Shown: positions 16,901-25,008, counted from the first letter of the stretch. The stretch is DNA of 64,000 nucleotides from an uncultured Flavobacteriales bacterium (GCA_913056345.1 CAJXMH010000006.1:62001-126000), one strand, 5' to 3'. Made by a program: numbers and translations. Notes: generated from the sequence alone by a model not told the origin.

Positions 16901-19136
16901 CATTATAGCCACCAATAAGGGTTGGATTGAAATCGACATAAAAGGTCAACGAAGTCCGAGGAGCAATTACCGCTTGATTGGTTGAAATTGAAAAATCACT
17001 GTTTGAACTGATTACGTTGGTAATTCGGAGTGAATCACAGCCAAGGTTATCAACGATAAAGCTATCTCTTCTTGTTGTAAATTGAGTAACCCCTCCAAAA
17101 TTAATCACATTGGTAGAAGCTGAAAGATTAGGAGTGCCTTGAACTGTAAAGCTTACAGGAATAGAGTCTAATGCTCGTGTGGGTTCATTTGACCTTAAAT
17201 AAATTGACGTGTTATATGCTCCGTTTGAAAGTCCGATGGCATTTAATTTCAATTGAATTGTAGCGGAGTCATTTTGATTCACATTAACTGAATCAATGTT
17301 CAAACTAGCCCACTCAGGTACTAAGCGTCCACCAACTTGAATGTCATCAAAGAAAGCAGGCAAGCTATTGTCATAATGACCAATAGTTACGCGATCTACA
17401 CTTGTAATAAAGGTATTTCTGAAGATCATTTGAAAAAGAAAAGTTCCATTTGCATAAACGTCAAATGTCTTTGCACCAAAATCAATGTTCTTTAATTCAA
17501 AATGCGTCCAATTACTTACATTCGGAACAGTGTAATATTGAATACTACCCGCAATAAAACGGTATTGATTAGAACCATAGCGGTTAATACTCAATAAACC
17601 ATTTATGTTGCTTGGTCCTGAGCCTACATATAAATATTGCGAATTACCGTTATCATTAGTTCGCATTTTTACACTTAAATAATCAGGAGTGGCAGGAGAA
17701 AATAACTGCTCATACATATCGTCATTGTTGCCTGTAAGGCTTAGGCTTGTTGACCCAGAAGCAGGATTTTGATTTGAAAGCGTCAAATTCCCAAATCCAC
17801 TGCGCAAATTCCACCCTGTTATTGAGCCGCTTTCAAAATCGTCAAAGTAACTAATCGGACTGTTTCCTCCTGAACCGGTGCTGTAATCTAATTTAGTTAG
17901 CAATGGTCCATTTCCTGTGTTGTAAATCTTGATCGGAATGATTAGTGAGTCGTTACAACTGGTAATGGTTCTGTTAACTGACGTTGGACTAAAGGATAAA
18001 ACAGGCGAACCAAGAGCTGTACCTTGAATACATTTTGTTTGTTGTGCGATGTTGCTGTTGAAGGTTATAACTCCATTATAATTGCCCATGCTCAGTGGAG
18101 CAAACTGAATGTAAACAAAGCTCGTATCGTCAGGTAAAACACTTAAAGTTGGATTTAAGATTGTGTAGACGTTCAAATTTGAAGTGATGGAAGTAAAATC
18201 GAGGGTATCGCAACCTGTATTTATTATCCTTACACTATCAGTAACAGTAGCACTTTCCTGAATAGAAGGAATGTTGATGCAACCACTTCCTAGACTGTAT
18301 TGAGCTGTGCCTAAAAAATTTAAATTAATAAGTACCGAATCAACAGGCTTTGCAGGATCATTGGTTTGAAAATATAAATACTCTGAATAGTTACCTCCGG
18401 TCAGATTTTTAGCATTAACCGTAATAAAGGTTTGCATATTTCCACCCGCTACGACATCACCTGTATCGGGAGAAACGTCTGAAATAGATTGAAAACTATT
18501 ACCTCCTATCGAGATGTTATCTATAGCCCATGCATCAATTCCAGTTCCTGAATAGCGCAGCTGTCTCCACCTTAATCGTAGATTATTTGAAGAAACGTTG
18601 GAAGGTACAGTGGCATTTACAGTAGTGAAATTGGGATATGCATTGGTGTTGTAAAATCCAATTTGGGTCCATGTGAAGTTATTAGTGGTATACTCTAAAA
18701 CCACTTCCTCTCCTGGGTCTGCATTTTCACAGCCTGAAAAACCGGTAGAGATAAGTAAATCAAATTGTAAATCAATACCATTAACCACTTGCATGCTACT
18801 TGTTTCTAACATTCTAGTACCGGGAAAATTAACAAAGCTTATCGCACCCGATCCCGTGGAAGTACCACAAGAACTAGATATTGATCCACCTGATAAAGTC
18901 CAAAATGAATTTAAGGTACCACTTTCAAAGCCGTCAGAAATTACTGATAAACCACCTAAGGCTCTCCAGCTTAGCACACCGCCTCCGGTATTAGAAATAG
19001 TAAGGGGAACTGATACAGAATCACCACAATTCGAGATTGTAGTATTAACAGGATTTGGGCTCACTAAAAAAGTCGGAGCCTGAGCAAATGAGAAGGTTAC
19101 AGCAAAAATGCTCAAAAGGGTCAAGAAGTACTTCAT
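13902..19136 (-). CDS. Giant type IX-secreted surface protein with choice-of-anchor-D/ASH-like modules and PKD domains
   Basis: 1744 aa, the largest gene here. Signal peptide 'MKYFLTLLSIFAVTFSFAQ'. A module pair recurs with a period near 400 residues: 'NCGDSVSVPLTISNTGGG' (about residues 35, 390, 785 and, degenerate, 1200) and an ASH/Hydin-like 'NTGCDTL' segment (about 300, 690, 1110). Between them sit different inserts: two 'DGFESG'/'DDFESG' lectin-like folds, one of unknown type, and one flavodoxin-like ('GKDVVLIPELES', 'RRFVNNGGTVLFFGSGG'). Two PKD domains ('FSWDFGDGNTS', 'YFWNFGNGQFS') come next, then a Por sorting tail 'LYPNPSNGLFNLRY'...'INKPLIIK'. Likely an adhesin or surface structural protein; function inferred. 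Confidence 0.85.
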   Translation of the reverse strand: MKYFLTLLSIFAVTFSFAQAPTFLVSPNPVNTTISNCGDSVSVPLTISNTGGGVLSWRALGGLSVISDGFESGTLNSFWTLSGGSISSSCGTSTGSGAISFVNFPGTRMLETSSMQVVNGIDLQFDLLISTGFSGCENADPGEEVVLEYTTNNFTWTQIGFYNTNAYPNFTTVNATVPSNVSSNNLRLRWRQLRYSGTGIDAWAIDNISIGGNSFQSISDVSPDTGDVVAGGNMQTFITVNAKNLTGGNYSEYLYFQTNDPAKPVDSVLINLNFLGTAQYSLGSGCINIPSIQESATVTDSVRIINTGCDTLDFTSITSNLNVYTILNPTLSVLPDDTSFVYIQFAPLSMGNYNGVITFNSNIAQQTKCIQGTALGSPVLSFSPTSVNRTITSCNDSLIIPIKIYNTGNGPLLTKLDYSTGSGGNSPISYFDDFESGSITGWNLRSGFGNLTLSNQNPASGSTSLSLTGNNDDMYEQLFSPATPDYLSVKMRTNDNGNSQYLYVGSGPSNINGLLSINRYGSNQYRFIAGSIQYYTVPNVSNWTHFELKNIDFGAKTFDVYANGTFLFQMIFRNTFITSVDRVTIGHYDNSLPAFFDDIQVGGRLVPEWASLNIDSVNVNQNDSATIQLKLNAIGLSNGAYNTSIYLRSNEPTRALDSIPVSFTVQGTPNLSASTNVINFGGVTQFTTRRDSFIVDNLGCDSLRITNVISSNSDFSISTNQAVIAPRTSLTFYVDFNPTLIGGYNDSIRIINNDAEEVIYFSGNSSGAPALLLSPRTYTDTTFNCVDSITVPIKVKNPGGSTLTANFGNVSNASLDSMLSNLLSNHANITSQIPNLYLFSNGFTGNNISDGGGDMYDGGNFLNTNLQTSIPYTNNAVLNSTAFGLSGEDYFTCKTPGLFVMVADLDNVSQFRITGNLGADGSGQVAANVINMTHNGVSYVGFTKSVHAAGDPSINHLMIVEQSVGATRTHLTTTSIEDHRINNLASANRIYYLLYSNGYSNVPLSNTVNQSIMTAFLDEVSKGGDFDISFTPPNVSVPAGDSITVNAKIIIQNQPTGWYDASAFVSSNDPLLPLDSINFDIYVSASPQINFASNCINFGSQFINTTTTDSLLAWNTGCDTLNISAVVALSGNFSTNQSNLRLAPGDSVYLRVTYTPTTIGNHNSFIRVFNNDADSTICLNAISTPAPIASVTPSSLTATVNFCDTVDQILNVSNIGGGLLRYSFGSSGNSGGTLEVLAITLGADMSREYPNTITAINSSFTNYNLTTFNTVNSFGSLDSNLFKQQLVGKDVVLIPELESSAPSYSTINPTLRRFVNNGGTVLFFGSGGNNARVIFNSGLFSGSFLNNQNSGILSMDQPSHPLLDSTTLPFTAESATMYYNILNPDTSLVLSLSGNPVIVTRNQGLGKVALIGFDYYNTNLNITQVAGNALRWAGSSGRLAPWIRIDRTEDSLSASNSHAVRVTFDASNLSAGLHTSDITIFTNDPLNPTITIPCSLTVLNTPCADFTFTKANNCTRTVSFSDNSSNGPTLFSWDFGDGNTSAMRNPTHTYQTAGTYTVTFIASNTTSSDTVIRTVNITSMTAAFNATGQRVVGQPINFSSSAVGATSYFWNFGNGQFSSAATPSMIYTNAGQYIVSLAVVNSQGCSAVNSDTLNILITGLDEQSVLESIQLYPNPSNGLFNLRYTGQHDINKLKLKDAEGRLIRTLSISEKTKEFNVSDLAPGVYHLQIEIEGYAPINKPLIIK

Positions 19137-19318
19137 GGAATGTATAAAAATGAGCCCTCGAAATTACAGTTTTTTTTAACCTTCAAGTCTGTTCTTTCAT
19201 ATTTTAAACACAAGACCAACTAATTGATAATCAATTATTAAAAATAAAAAATCCCATTTAATTAGTCCCAATAAAAGTAGAAAGTCAAAAAGACACAATA
19301 AATTCCCCTAATTTATAC

Positions 19319-20518
19319 TTATCCGTTCCTCAACAGCAAAGAACTATCACCGTAACTCAAAAACCTGAAGTTATTCTTTAATGCATAATCGTAAACTTTT
19401 TTCCAGTCTTGGCCGATCCATGCAGATACCAAAGCTAAAAGCGTGCTTTGTGGTTGGTGAAAGTTGGTAATTAAACCACTGATTGCCTGCCATTTGTAGG
19501 AAGGCATTATAAATAGCGCTGAATAAAAATCTAACTGCTTCTCTCCCCTATCTTTCAGCTGATTCACTAAAAAATTACAGGCTTCTTGCCAGCTTAATTG
19601 AGGAGGTAAATTGTATGCATCCTCTTGACTTAGGTAGTCGATAGTTGCATCAGCAGCATTGAATTGCTTTACGGCCAACCAATAAAGACTCTCAAGAGAG
19701 CGTAAACTGGTGGTTCCCACGCTAATAATTTTGCCATGCTGATCTGCTAACTGTTCAATCGTCTCAAGCTCGATCACGATTCTTTCTTGGTGCATTTTGT
19801 GCTCAGTCAATTTCTCACTTTTCACAGGTTTAAAAGTACCAGCGCCAACATAGAGAGTAAGGTAAGCTAAGTTGTGGCCCGCTTGCTCTAGCTTTTGAAG
19901 TTGAGAATTAACAAAGTGCAGACCTGCAGTAGGAGCAGCAACAGCACCCTCTTGCTTAGCATAAACAGTTTGATAAGTTTTCAGGTCATTTTCTTCAGTT
20001 GACCGATTCAAATAGGGTGGCAGCGGAATTTCACCTGCTTCGCTTAAAATATCGGCAAAAGCAATTTCTCCATCCCATTGAAATTCTACGATTACATCTT
20101 CTTGCCTTCGTTCAAAAACTTTTGCAGTCAATACTGTACCGGCGATCTCCAAACTTAATGCACCGCCCTCTTTCCAACGCTTCAGATTACCTACCATACA
20201 TTTCCAACGACAAACTTTTGTTGAACTAAGGGTCTCCTCTACGGTACTTTCAAAAGGTTCTAAACAAAAAACCTCGATCTTCGCTCCCGTCGCTTTTTTA
20301 AAATACAAACGTGCCGCAAGAACCTTGGTATCATTAAAAACCAAAACCGAATTTTCAAGTAAATGTGTGTTAAGGTTAAAGAAGCGATCCTCTTGGATCA
20401 ATCCATTTTTGTAAACCAATAGCTTAGATTGATTCCTATCTTTTAAAGGGTACTTTGCAATGCGTTCTTGAGGAAGTGGATAGCTAAAATCTTCCGTAAA
20501 CAGTTTGTCTCTTTCCAT
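19319..20518 (-). CDS. queA: S-adenosylmethionine:tRNA ribosyltransferase-isomerase
   Basis: Transfers and isomerises the ribosyl group of SAM onto preQ1 in tRNA to make epoxyqueuosine (queuosine pathway, wobble base). Recognisable QueA segments: 'YPLPQERIAKYPL', 'SVLVFNDTKVLAARL', 'AAPTAGLHFV', 'ISVGTTSLRSLES' and the C-terminal 'LITNFHQPQSTLLALVSAWIG' ... 'RFLSYGDSSLL'. At 399 aa it is longer than typical QueA (about 345), the extra length being in the middle and before the C-terminus. The start is the ATG of MERDKLFTEDFSYPL; the frame is open 27 bp further but without need. Confidence 0.93.
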   Translation of the reverse strand: MERDKLFTEDFSYPLPQERIAKYPLKDRNQSKLLVYKNGLIQEDRFFNLNTHLLENSVLVFNDTKVLAARLYFKKATGAKIEVFCLEPFESTVEETLSSTKVCRWKCMVGNLKRWKEGGALSLEIAGTVLTAKVFERRQEDVIVEFQWDGEIAFADILSEAGEIPLPPYLNRSTEENDLKTYQTVYAKQEGAVAAPTAGLHFVNSQLQKLEQAGHNLAYLTLYVGAGTFKPVKSEKLTEHKMHQERIVIELETIEQLADQHGKIISVGTTSLRSLESLYWLAVKQFNAADATIDYLSQEDAYNLPPQLSWQEACNFLVNQLKDRGEKQLDFYSALFIMPSYKWQAISGLITNFHQPQSTLLALVSAWIGQDWKKVYDYALKNNFRFLSYGDSSLLLRNG

Positions 20519-20566
20519 TTTACAAAAATAAGCCTCCATAATCAAGAATTTTGATCAGAAAAGCAT

Positions 20567-21922
20567 TCAATCATTAGTTTTTAGCCTCAAAAAATTATCC
20601 CAATATTTCTCTTGATTCATTTCGCTGTAGTGAATAATGTAATAGCGGTATTGATAGGATTGGATCTGACATAAAATAATTAGTAAGCAAGCCGCAAAAG
20701 CAAGTCCCATTCTGAGCTTTCTATTCTTTAAGAACTTAAAAGAAAAAGAAAAAAGGAGCATGAAAAAGGGAAGGTATTCTACGTAGACGCGAGAAGAAAA
20801 ACTTCCACCGTAAAACCACATCCACCAAGAGGAGAAAACATAAGTAATCACCAAAAAGAAAAACCACCAACTCCAAAAACGAAATCGATCCTTGCTCCAC
20901 AACGGAATTAAGCCAACAAATGAAAGTAAATACAATGGCGTATAGAGAAAAAGACCCTTTTTATAACTAAAGAGAATCTTTACGAAATTTGGATCAGCAA
21001 AATTGAAAGTCTCTTGACCGTAGGCATAAACCCACCAAGAACCTGCAGAGAACTTGTAGATTGATAGCTGAATAAAGGGAAATAGCGCAGCTGCAGGAAT
21101 CAGTAATAAGAAGTATTGAGGTTTGCTAAATAGTCCCTTTACAATTTGCAAAAAATCGTTTCGATCACCAATGACAAATGGAAGGCCAAGGAATACCAAA
21201 ACATTTACAGGTCGAACAACTATGATTAATCCACTTATTAAAGCTAAAGCAATCCATCTTCGAAAATTATTTTGCAATTGAATCATTCTTAGCTGGTAGA
21301 TCCATAAACTTATCAACGCAAAAGAAAAAACATGCGACATTCCAGGCTCCACCGCGGAATAAACAAAAAGGTTAGTTCCAAAAGTGGTTGCAAATAGTAA
21401 GAGTGCAATCCATATTTCGGCTAGTTTAAAAGAGCTTAAGGTTTTTCTTAAATAAAGCAAGCCTATAAATAGGTAAAAAAGAGCCGCTATATTAACAGAG
21501 ATCAAATACCATTTGCTGTAGCCGTCTGCATCTCCTCCTGTTAGTTTTGTAAGCCAATGTGCTGTGGCAAAAAATGGTAACTGCAGTAGAGCCGTACCTA
21601 CATAATATTTATTGATTCTTGCACCATTTGCTCCTGCGCGGTAATCATAATCTAAATGAGGTGCCGGATATTTTTCTTGAATTTCTTCTAAAAAACCAAA
21701 GTTGAGATCCTGATAAATGAATACCGCTGGTAGATAAGCATAATACCCTTTTGCATCCGACTCTAAGATTCCTTTCCAATTGTCCTTTCCCCAATTTAAA
21801 TTGGATGAAATAACCGTCATCAAGAGCAGCGTGAAAGCGAGCGAAAGAGTGGAATATTGCTTTTTGATAAGTCGTAAACGTTTAAAAGATCGAAAATAAT
21901 AGAATTTTAAGGTATTTATCAA
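20567..21922 (-). CDS. Polytopic membrane protein, GT-C glycosyltransferase-like
   Basis: 451 aa with about 9-11 predicted membrane helices. After the first helix there is a loop with 'ESDAKGYYAYLPAVFIYQD', reminiscent of the acidic first loop of GT-C fold, lipid-linked sugar transferases, and later 'SAVEPGMSHVFSFALISLWIY' and 'SGLIIVVRPVNVLVFLGLPF', common in Bacteroidota membrane glycosyltransferase-like proteins. Very aromatic and hydrophobic. It may move a sugar from a polyprenyl carrier onto an envelope glycan or protein, but this rests on the overall pattern, and the acceptor is unknown. It lies 48 bp before queA on the same strand and may be cotranscribed. Confidence 0.6.
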   Translation of the reverse strand: MINTLKFYYFRSFKRLRLIKKQYSTLSLAFTLLLMTVISSNLNWGKDNWKGILESDAKGYYAYLPAVFIYQDLNFGFLEEIQEKYPAPHLDYDYRAGANGARINKYYVGTALLQLPFFATAHWLTKLTGGDADGYSKWYLISVNIAALFYLFIGLLYLRKTLSSFKLAEIWIALLLFATTFGTNLFVYSAVEPGMSHVFSFALISLWIYQLRMIQLQNNFRRWIALALISGLIIVVRPVNVLVFLGLPFVIGDRNDFLQIVKGLFSKPQYFLLLIPAAALFPFIQLSIYKFSAGSWWVYAYGQETFNFADPNFVKILFSYKKGLFLYTPLYLLSFVGLIPLWSKDRFRFWSWWFFFLVITYVFSSWWMWFYGGSFSSRVYVEYLPFFMLLFSFSFKFLKNRKLRMGLAFAACLLIILCQIQSYQYRYYIIHYSEMNQEKYWDNFLRLKTND

Positions 21923-21945
21923 TAAATCATAAATAATTGATTAAT

Positions 21946-22012
21946 AACCACATATCCGTTTTTAAACGTTTATAAACATTTACAAACGAATGTTAAACGG
22001 TAATAAGTGGTT
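21946..22012. promoter_or_regulatory. Nested inverted repeat upstream of ssb
   Basis: Outer arms AACCAC-atat-CCGTTT (21946-21961) and AAACGG-taataa-GTGGTT (21995-22012) are inverted relative to each other. Inside is the palindrome AAACGTTT (21964-21971) and two further AAAC elements. It lies between the divergent membrane-protein gene and ssb. A regulator-binding region or a cruciform is possible; no known box fits. Confidence 0.4.
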
Positions 22013-22112
22013 AAATACCGAATCGGACTTACCCCCCTTCCAATCTTTGCCTCGTCGATTGATCAACAGTCGATGAAATTAAAATCATTTATTCATTAAA
22101 ATTTCATACATC

Positions 22113-22451
22113 ATGAAAAATTTAAAAAACAAAGTACAATTAATCGGACACTTAGGTGCTAATCCAGAAGTTAAAAACTTAGAGGGTGGAAAAACCTTAG
22201 CAAGATTTTCCATCGCAACTAACGACACCTATAAAAACGCGAAAGGCGAAAAGGTAGAAGATACACAATGGCACAATGTAGTTACTTGGGGAAAAACTGC
22301 AGAAATAGCAGAAAAGTACCTGAAGAAAGGCAGTGAAGTGGCCGTTGAAGGAAAACTGACCAGCCGCTCGTGGGAGGATAAAGAAGGTCAAAAAAAGTAC
22401 ACCACCGAAGTGGTCGTGCATGAGATTTTGATGTTAGGTAAAAAAGACTAA
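22113..22451 (+). CDS. ssb: Single-stranded DNA-binding protein, short form
   Basis: 112-aa OB-fold protein binding ssDNA in replication and repair: 'MKNLKNKVQLIGHLGANPEV', 'TLARFSIATNDTY', 'TQWHNVVTWGKTAEIAEKYLKKGSEVAVEGKLTSRSWED' and 'YTTEVVVHEILMLG'. It ends almost directly after the OB fold (MLGKKD), so it has no disordered linker and no acidic DDDIPF-like tip that normally recruits partner proteins. It is therefore probably an accessory SSB paralogue rather than the main replicative one. A strong terminator follows. Confidence 0.9.
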   Translation: MKNLKNKVQLIGHLGANPEVKNLEGGKTLARFSIATNDTYKNAKGEKVEDTQWHNVVTWGKTAEIAEKYLKKGSEVAVEGKLTSRSWEDKEGQKKYTTEVVVHEILMLGKKD

Positions 22452-22463
22452 AATCATCTCCCT

Positions 22464-22493
22464 TAAAAAAAGGCGCCTTGAGCGCCTTTTTTT
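22464..22493 (+). terminator. Rho-independent terminator after ssb
   Basis: AAAAAAAGGCGC - CTTGA - GCGCCTTTTTTT: perfect 12-bp arms including the A/T tracts, 12 bp after the ssb stop. Confidence 0.85.
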
Positions 22494-22527
22494 GTTTTAA
22501 TGCCATAATCAGAACATTATGCAAAAT

Positions 22528-22557
22528 TTGCAAGAAGTCAAATAAACGCTACCTTTG
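22528..22557 (+). promoter_or_regulatory. Promoter TTG-N19-TACCTTTG
   Basis: TTG at 22528-22530 and TACCTTTG at 22550-22557 with a 19-nt spacer, a full consensus match; the start codon of the aminotransferase-like gene is 27 bp downstream of the -7 box. Confidence 0.75.
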
Positions 22558-22584
22558 CGGCTTGTTTTTAAAAGCTGAGACTGA

Positions 22585-23829
22585 ATGAAAGATCTATTCG
22601 ACAAACTAGCCGCAAACCCTGGTCCTTTAGGACAACATGCTAAAGAAAGTCACGGTTATTTTACCTTCCCTAAATTGGAAGGTGAAATGGCAAACCGCAT
22701 GACCTTTAGAGGCAAGGAAGTTTTGCAGTGGAGTTTGAATAACTATTTGGGTTTAGGAAATCATCCTGAAATTAGGAAGACGGATGCTAAAGCAGCAAAA
22801 AAATGGGGAATGGGTTATCCTATGGGCGCACGCATGATGTCTGGCAATACCCCAATCCATGAAAAGCTTGAAAATGAGCTCGCAGACTTTGTACATAAAC
22901 AAGATTCGATATTGCTCAATTTTGGTTACCAAGGTTGTATGTCGGCCATTGATGCTCTAGTTGACCGTAATGATGTAATTGTATACGATGCTGAATGCCA
23001 TGCCTGTATTTTAGATGGTGTTAGGTTGCACCAAGGTAAACGCTATGTTTACCAGCATAATAACATTGAGAAATTAGAAACTCAACTACAACGTGCCACC
23101 AAACTTGCTGAGGAGCAGGATGGCGCTATTTTGGTGATTACCGAAGGAGTTTTTGGAATGTCGGGTAATCAAGGAAACCTTAAAGACATCGTTGCCTTAA
23201 AAGAAAAATACAACTTTAGACTTTTTGTAGATGATGCTCATGGCATAGGCACCATGGGTGAGACTGGCGCAGGAACCGGAGAAGCACAAGGTGTTCAAGA
23301 TGAGATTGATGTTTACTTTGGAACTTTTGCTAAAGCATTTGCGAGCATTGGAGCCTTCATAGCGGGAGATGAAAACGTAATTGACTATTTGCGTTACAAC
23401 ATGCGTTCGCAAATTTTTGCTAAGTCCTTGCCAATGCCCCTTGTGGTTGGAGCAAGAAAAAGGCTGAAGATGATCAGAACCATGCCCGAGCTAAGAGAAA
23501 AACTTTGGACAATCGCTCATGGGCTTCAAAATGGCTTAAAAGATGCGGGCTTTAATATTGGAACCACTAACACGCAAGTTACACCAGTAATTTTACAAGG
23601 TGGTTTGGGCGAAGCTACCAACCTCACCCTAGATCTCAGAGAGAACCATGATCTATTTTGTTCGATCGTAGTTTATCCGGTGATTCCTAAAGGTATGATC
23701 ATATTAAGATTGATTCCAACAGCCATGCACACCATGGAGGACGTGCATTACACCATCGAAACTTTCTCCAAAGTGAAAGGGAAACTAGAAGCTGGAGAAT
23801 ACAAATCAGATGAGATTGCCGCTGTCTAG
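22585..23829 (+). CDS. PLP-dependent alpha-oxoamine synthase (serine palmitoyltransferase / CapA-like)
   Basis: 414-aa fold-type I PLP enzyme that condenses an amino acid with an acyl thioester. Seen: 'SLNNYLGLGNHPE' opening, 'GARMMSGNTPIHEKLENELA', 'DAECHACILDG', 'VTEGVFGMSGNQG'-like loop, 'LFVDDAHGIGTMGETGAG' (D216, H219) and the PLP lysine K250 in GTFAKAFASIG. In Bacteroidota such proteins make sphingoid bases (serine palmitoyltransferase) or sulfonolipid precursors (cysteate acyltransferase, CapA). The motif set does not separate these from KBL or BioF with certainty, but no biotin or threonine genes are nearby. Single-gene unit with its own full promoter and terminator. Confidence 0.8.
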   Translation: MKDLFDKLAANPGPLGQHAKESHGYFTFPKLEGEMANRMTFRGKEVLQWSLNNYLGLGNHPEIRKTDAKAAKKWGMGYPMGARMMSGNTPIHEKLENELADFVHKQDSILLNFGYQGCMSAIDALVDRNDVIVYDAECHACILDGVRLHQGKRYVYQHNNIEKLETQLQRATKLAEEQDGAILVITEGVFGMSGNQGNLKDIVALKEKYNFRLFVDDAHGIGTMGETGAGTGEAQGVQDEIDVYFGTFAKAFASIGAFIAGDENVIDYLRYNMRSQIFAKSLPMPLVVGARKRLKMIRTMPELREKLWTIAHGLQNGLKDAGFNIGTTNTQVTPVILQGGLGEATNLTLDLRENHDLFCSIVVYPVIPKGMIILRLIPTAMHTMEDVHYTIETFSKVKGKLEAGEYKSDEIAAV

Positions 23830-23852
23830 ACTTCGATAAATAAAATCAAAGA

Positions 23853-23881
23853 AAGCATTGCCGTTTGGCAATGCTTTTTTA
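23853..23881. terminator. Terminator shared by two convergent genes
   Basis: AAAGCATTGCC - GTTT - GGCAATGCTTT, 11-bp perfect arms, followed by a T-run on the plus strand and preceded by A-rich sequence, so it can work both ways. It overlaps the stop codon of the DUF1801 gene. Confidence 0.75.
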
Positions 23882-24229
23882 TTTAGCTAGTTTGTCATCA
23901 ACTCTTAAAGCCTCTTCCATCCATTTCTCCAGCGCTTTAGGATCAAGCTCATTCAGATCTTTTACGTTTCTACTTCGAATCAATTTTCTACCCCTTGCCT
24001 CCAAGTCATCAAGGTGCCTTTCAAATCGAAATCCATTGGTAAAAGCAATTTCAACTCCCCGGTCACTCGGGTTAAGATAGACCAACCAACGGTTTCGATA
24101 ATAAAACGGGATACCATAACTGAGTTTTGGTTTTAAAGCATATTGCTCTAAAAACAAATGATGTAAAAAAAGCATCAATTCTTTTATTTCAGCCTCTTGC
24201 TTTAAAATAAAATCTTCTACTGGGTTCAC
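23879..24229 (-). CDS. DUF1801 domain protein
   Basis: 116 aa matching the YdhG-like DUF1801 family: 'LKPKLSYGIPFYYRNRWLVYLNPSDRGVEIAFTNGFRFE' with the conserved Y-G-x-P-x-Y and surface 'LYL' strands, then a helical C-terminus 'LNELDPKALEKWMEEALRVDD'. The fold is a small alpha/beta domain of unknown biochemical role. Convergent with the alpha-oxoamine synthase gene, sharing its terminator. No partner in the neighbourhood explains it. Confidence 0.75.
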   Translation of the reverse strand: MNPVEDFILKQEAEIKELMLFLHHLFLEQYALKPKLSYGIPFYYRNRWLVYLNPSDRGVEIAFTNGFRFERHLDDLEARGRKLIRSRNVKDLNELDPKALEKWMEEALRVDDKLAK

Positions 24230-24278
24230 CCCACAAATATGTGAATTTTAATTAAAAGATAGTTTCCTTAGCTAAAAC

Positions 24279-24300
24279 AATAGTAATACTATTATATTTG
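24279..24300 (+). promoter_or_regulatory. Operator palindrome AATAGTAATACTATT overlapping -7 box TATATTTG
   Basis: A 15-bp palindrome, perfect around a central base, at 24279-24293; its last T is the first base of the -7 box TATATTTG at 24293-24300. A clear -33 TTG is lacking. Position and symmetry suit a TetR-family repressor controlling its own operon. Confidence 0.6.
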
Positions 24301-24318
24301 CGACTGAAATTATTTAAG

Positions 24319-25008
24319 GTGAAAGATTTACTCACAACATTTAATATTCAAGTAAGCGATAAGCTTTGCCTAAAAGACCCAGAGTCGAGTGAACTTGGTA
24401 AGCGCATTATTCATGGCTGCATTGAACTGATTGACGATTTGGGCTTTGAGAACTTTACATTCAGAAAATTAGCCCAAGAAATTGGTTCTACCGAAGCTTC
24501 TATATACCGCTATTTTGAAAGCAAACACAAGGTGTTGCTTTACCTCTGTTCTTGGTATTGGTCTTGGATGGAGTACCACTTGGCTTTCAAGGTAGCTAAT
24601 ATTTCTTCTGCAGAAGAGCGTTTGAAGCGTGCTATTCGATTAGTAACCGTAGATTTGAAGGTAGATAATATTTATCCTCACATCAATGAGGAGAAATTAC
24701 ATCAAATTGTGATTTCAGAATCAACCAAAGCTTACATGAACAAAGAAGTTGACCAAGAAAACAAAGAAGGTGCATATCGCCAATACAAGCAATTTGTAGC
24801 ACGCATAAGTGCCATTGTTCAAGAGCTTTCACCGGAATATAAGTACCCAAACATGCTGATTTCAACTGTGATCGAAGGAGCGCACTTACAGCATCACTTC
24901 GCCGCACACTTGCCTGGCTTAACCGATAGCATTAAGGAAGAGGACGCTATCGCAAGCTTTTATCAAGACATTGTTTTTAAAGCTATCAAAACCAACAGAG
25001 CATCATGA
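24319..25008 (+). CDS. TetR/AcrR-family transcriptional regulator
   Basis: 229 aa, GTG start. N-terminal helix-turn-helix at about residues 30-68: 'GCIELIDDLGFENFTFRKLAQEIGSTEASIYRYFESKHKVLL', the classic TetR pattern. The C-terminal half (about 90-225) is helical and would bind an inducer. I place the start at GTG 24319 because the earlier in-frame TTG at 24298 lies inside the -7 box; the mRNA leader is then very short. It overlaps the ABC exporter gene by ATGA and heads a four-gene export operon, so it most likely represses that operon through the palindrome just upstream. Confidence 0.85.
   Translation: MKDLLTTFNIQVSDKLCLKDPESSELGKRIIHGCIELIDDLGFENFTFRKLAQEIGSTEASIYRYFESKHKVLLYLCSWYWSWMEYHLAFKVANISSAEERLKRAIRLVTVDLKVDNIYPHINEEKLHQIVISESTKAYMNKEVDQENKEGAYRQYKQFVARISAIVQELSPEYKYPNMLISTVIEGAHLQHHFAAHLPGLTDSIKEEDAIASFYQDIVFKAIKTNRAS

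Noticed and set aside
21946-22012. DnaA boxes or an origin near ssb
   Set aside because: The GTGGTTA-like elements differ from TTATCCACA at two positions, and no dnaA, parA or AT-unwinding element is adjacent.
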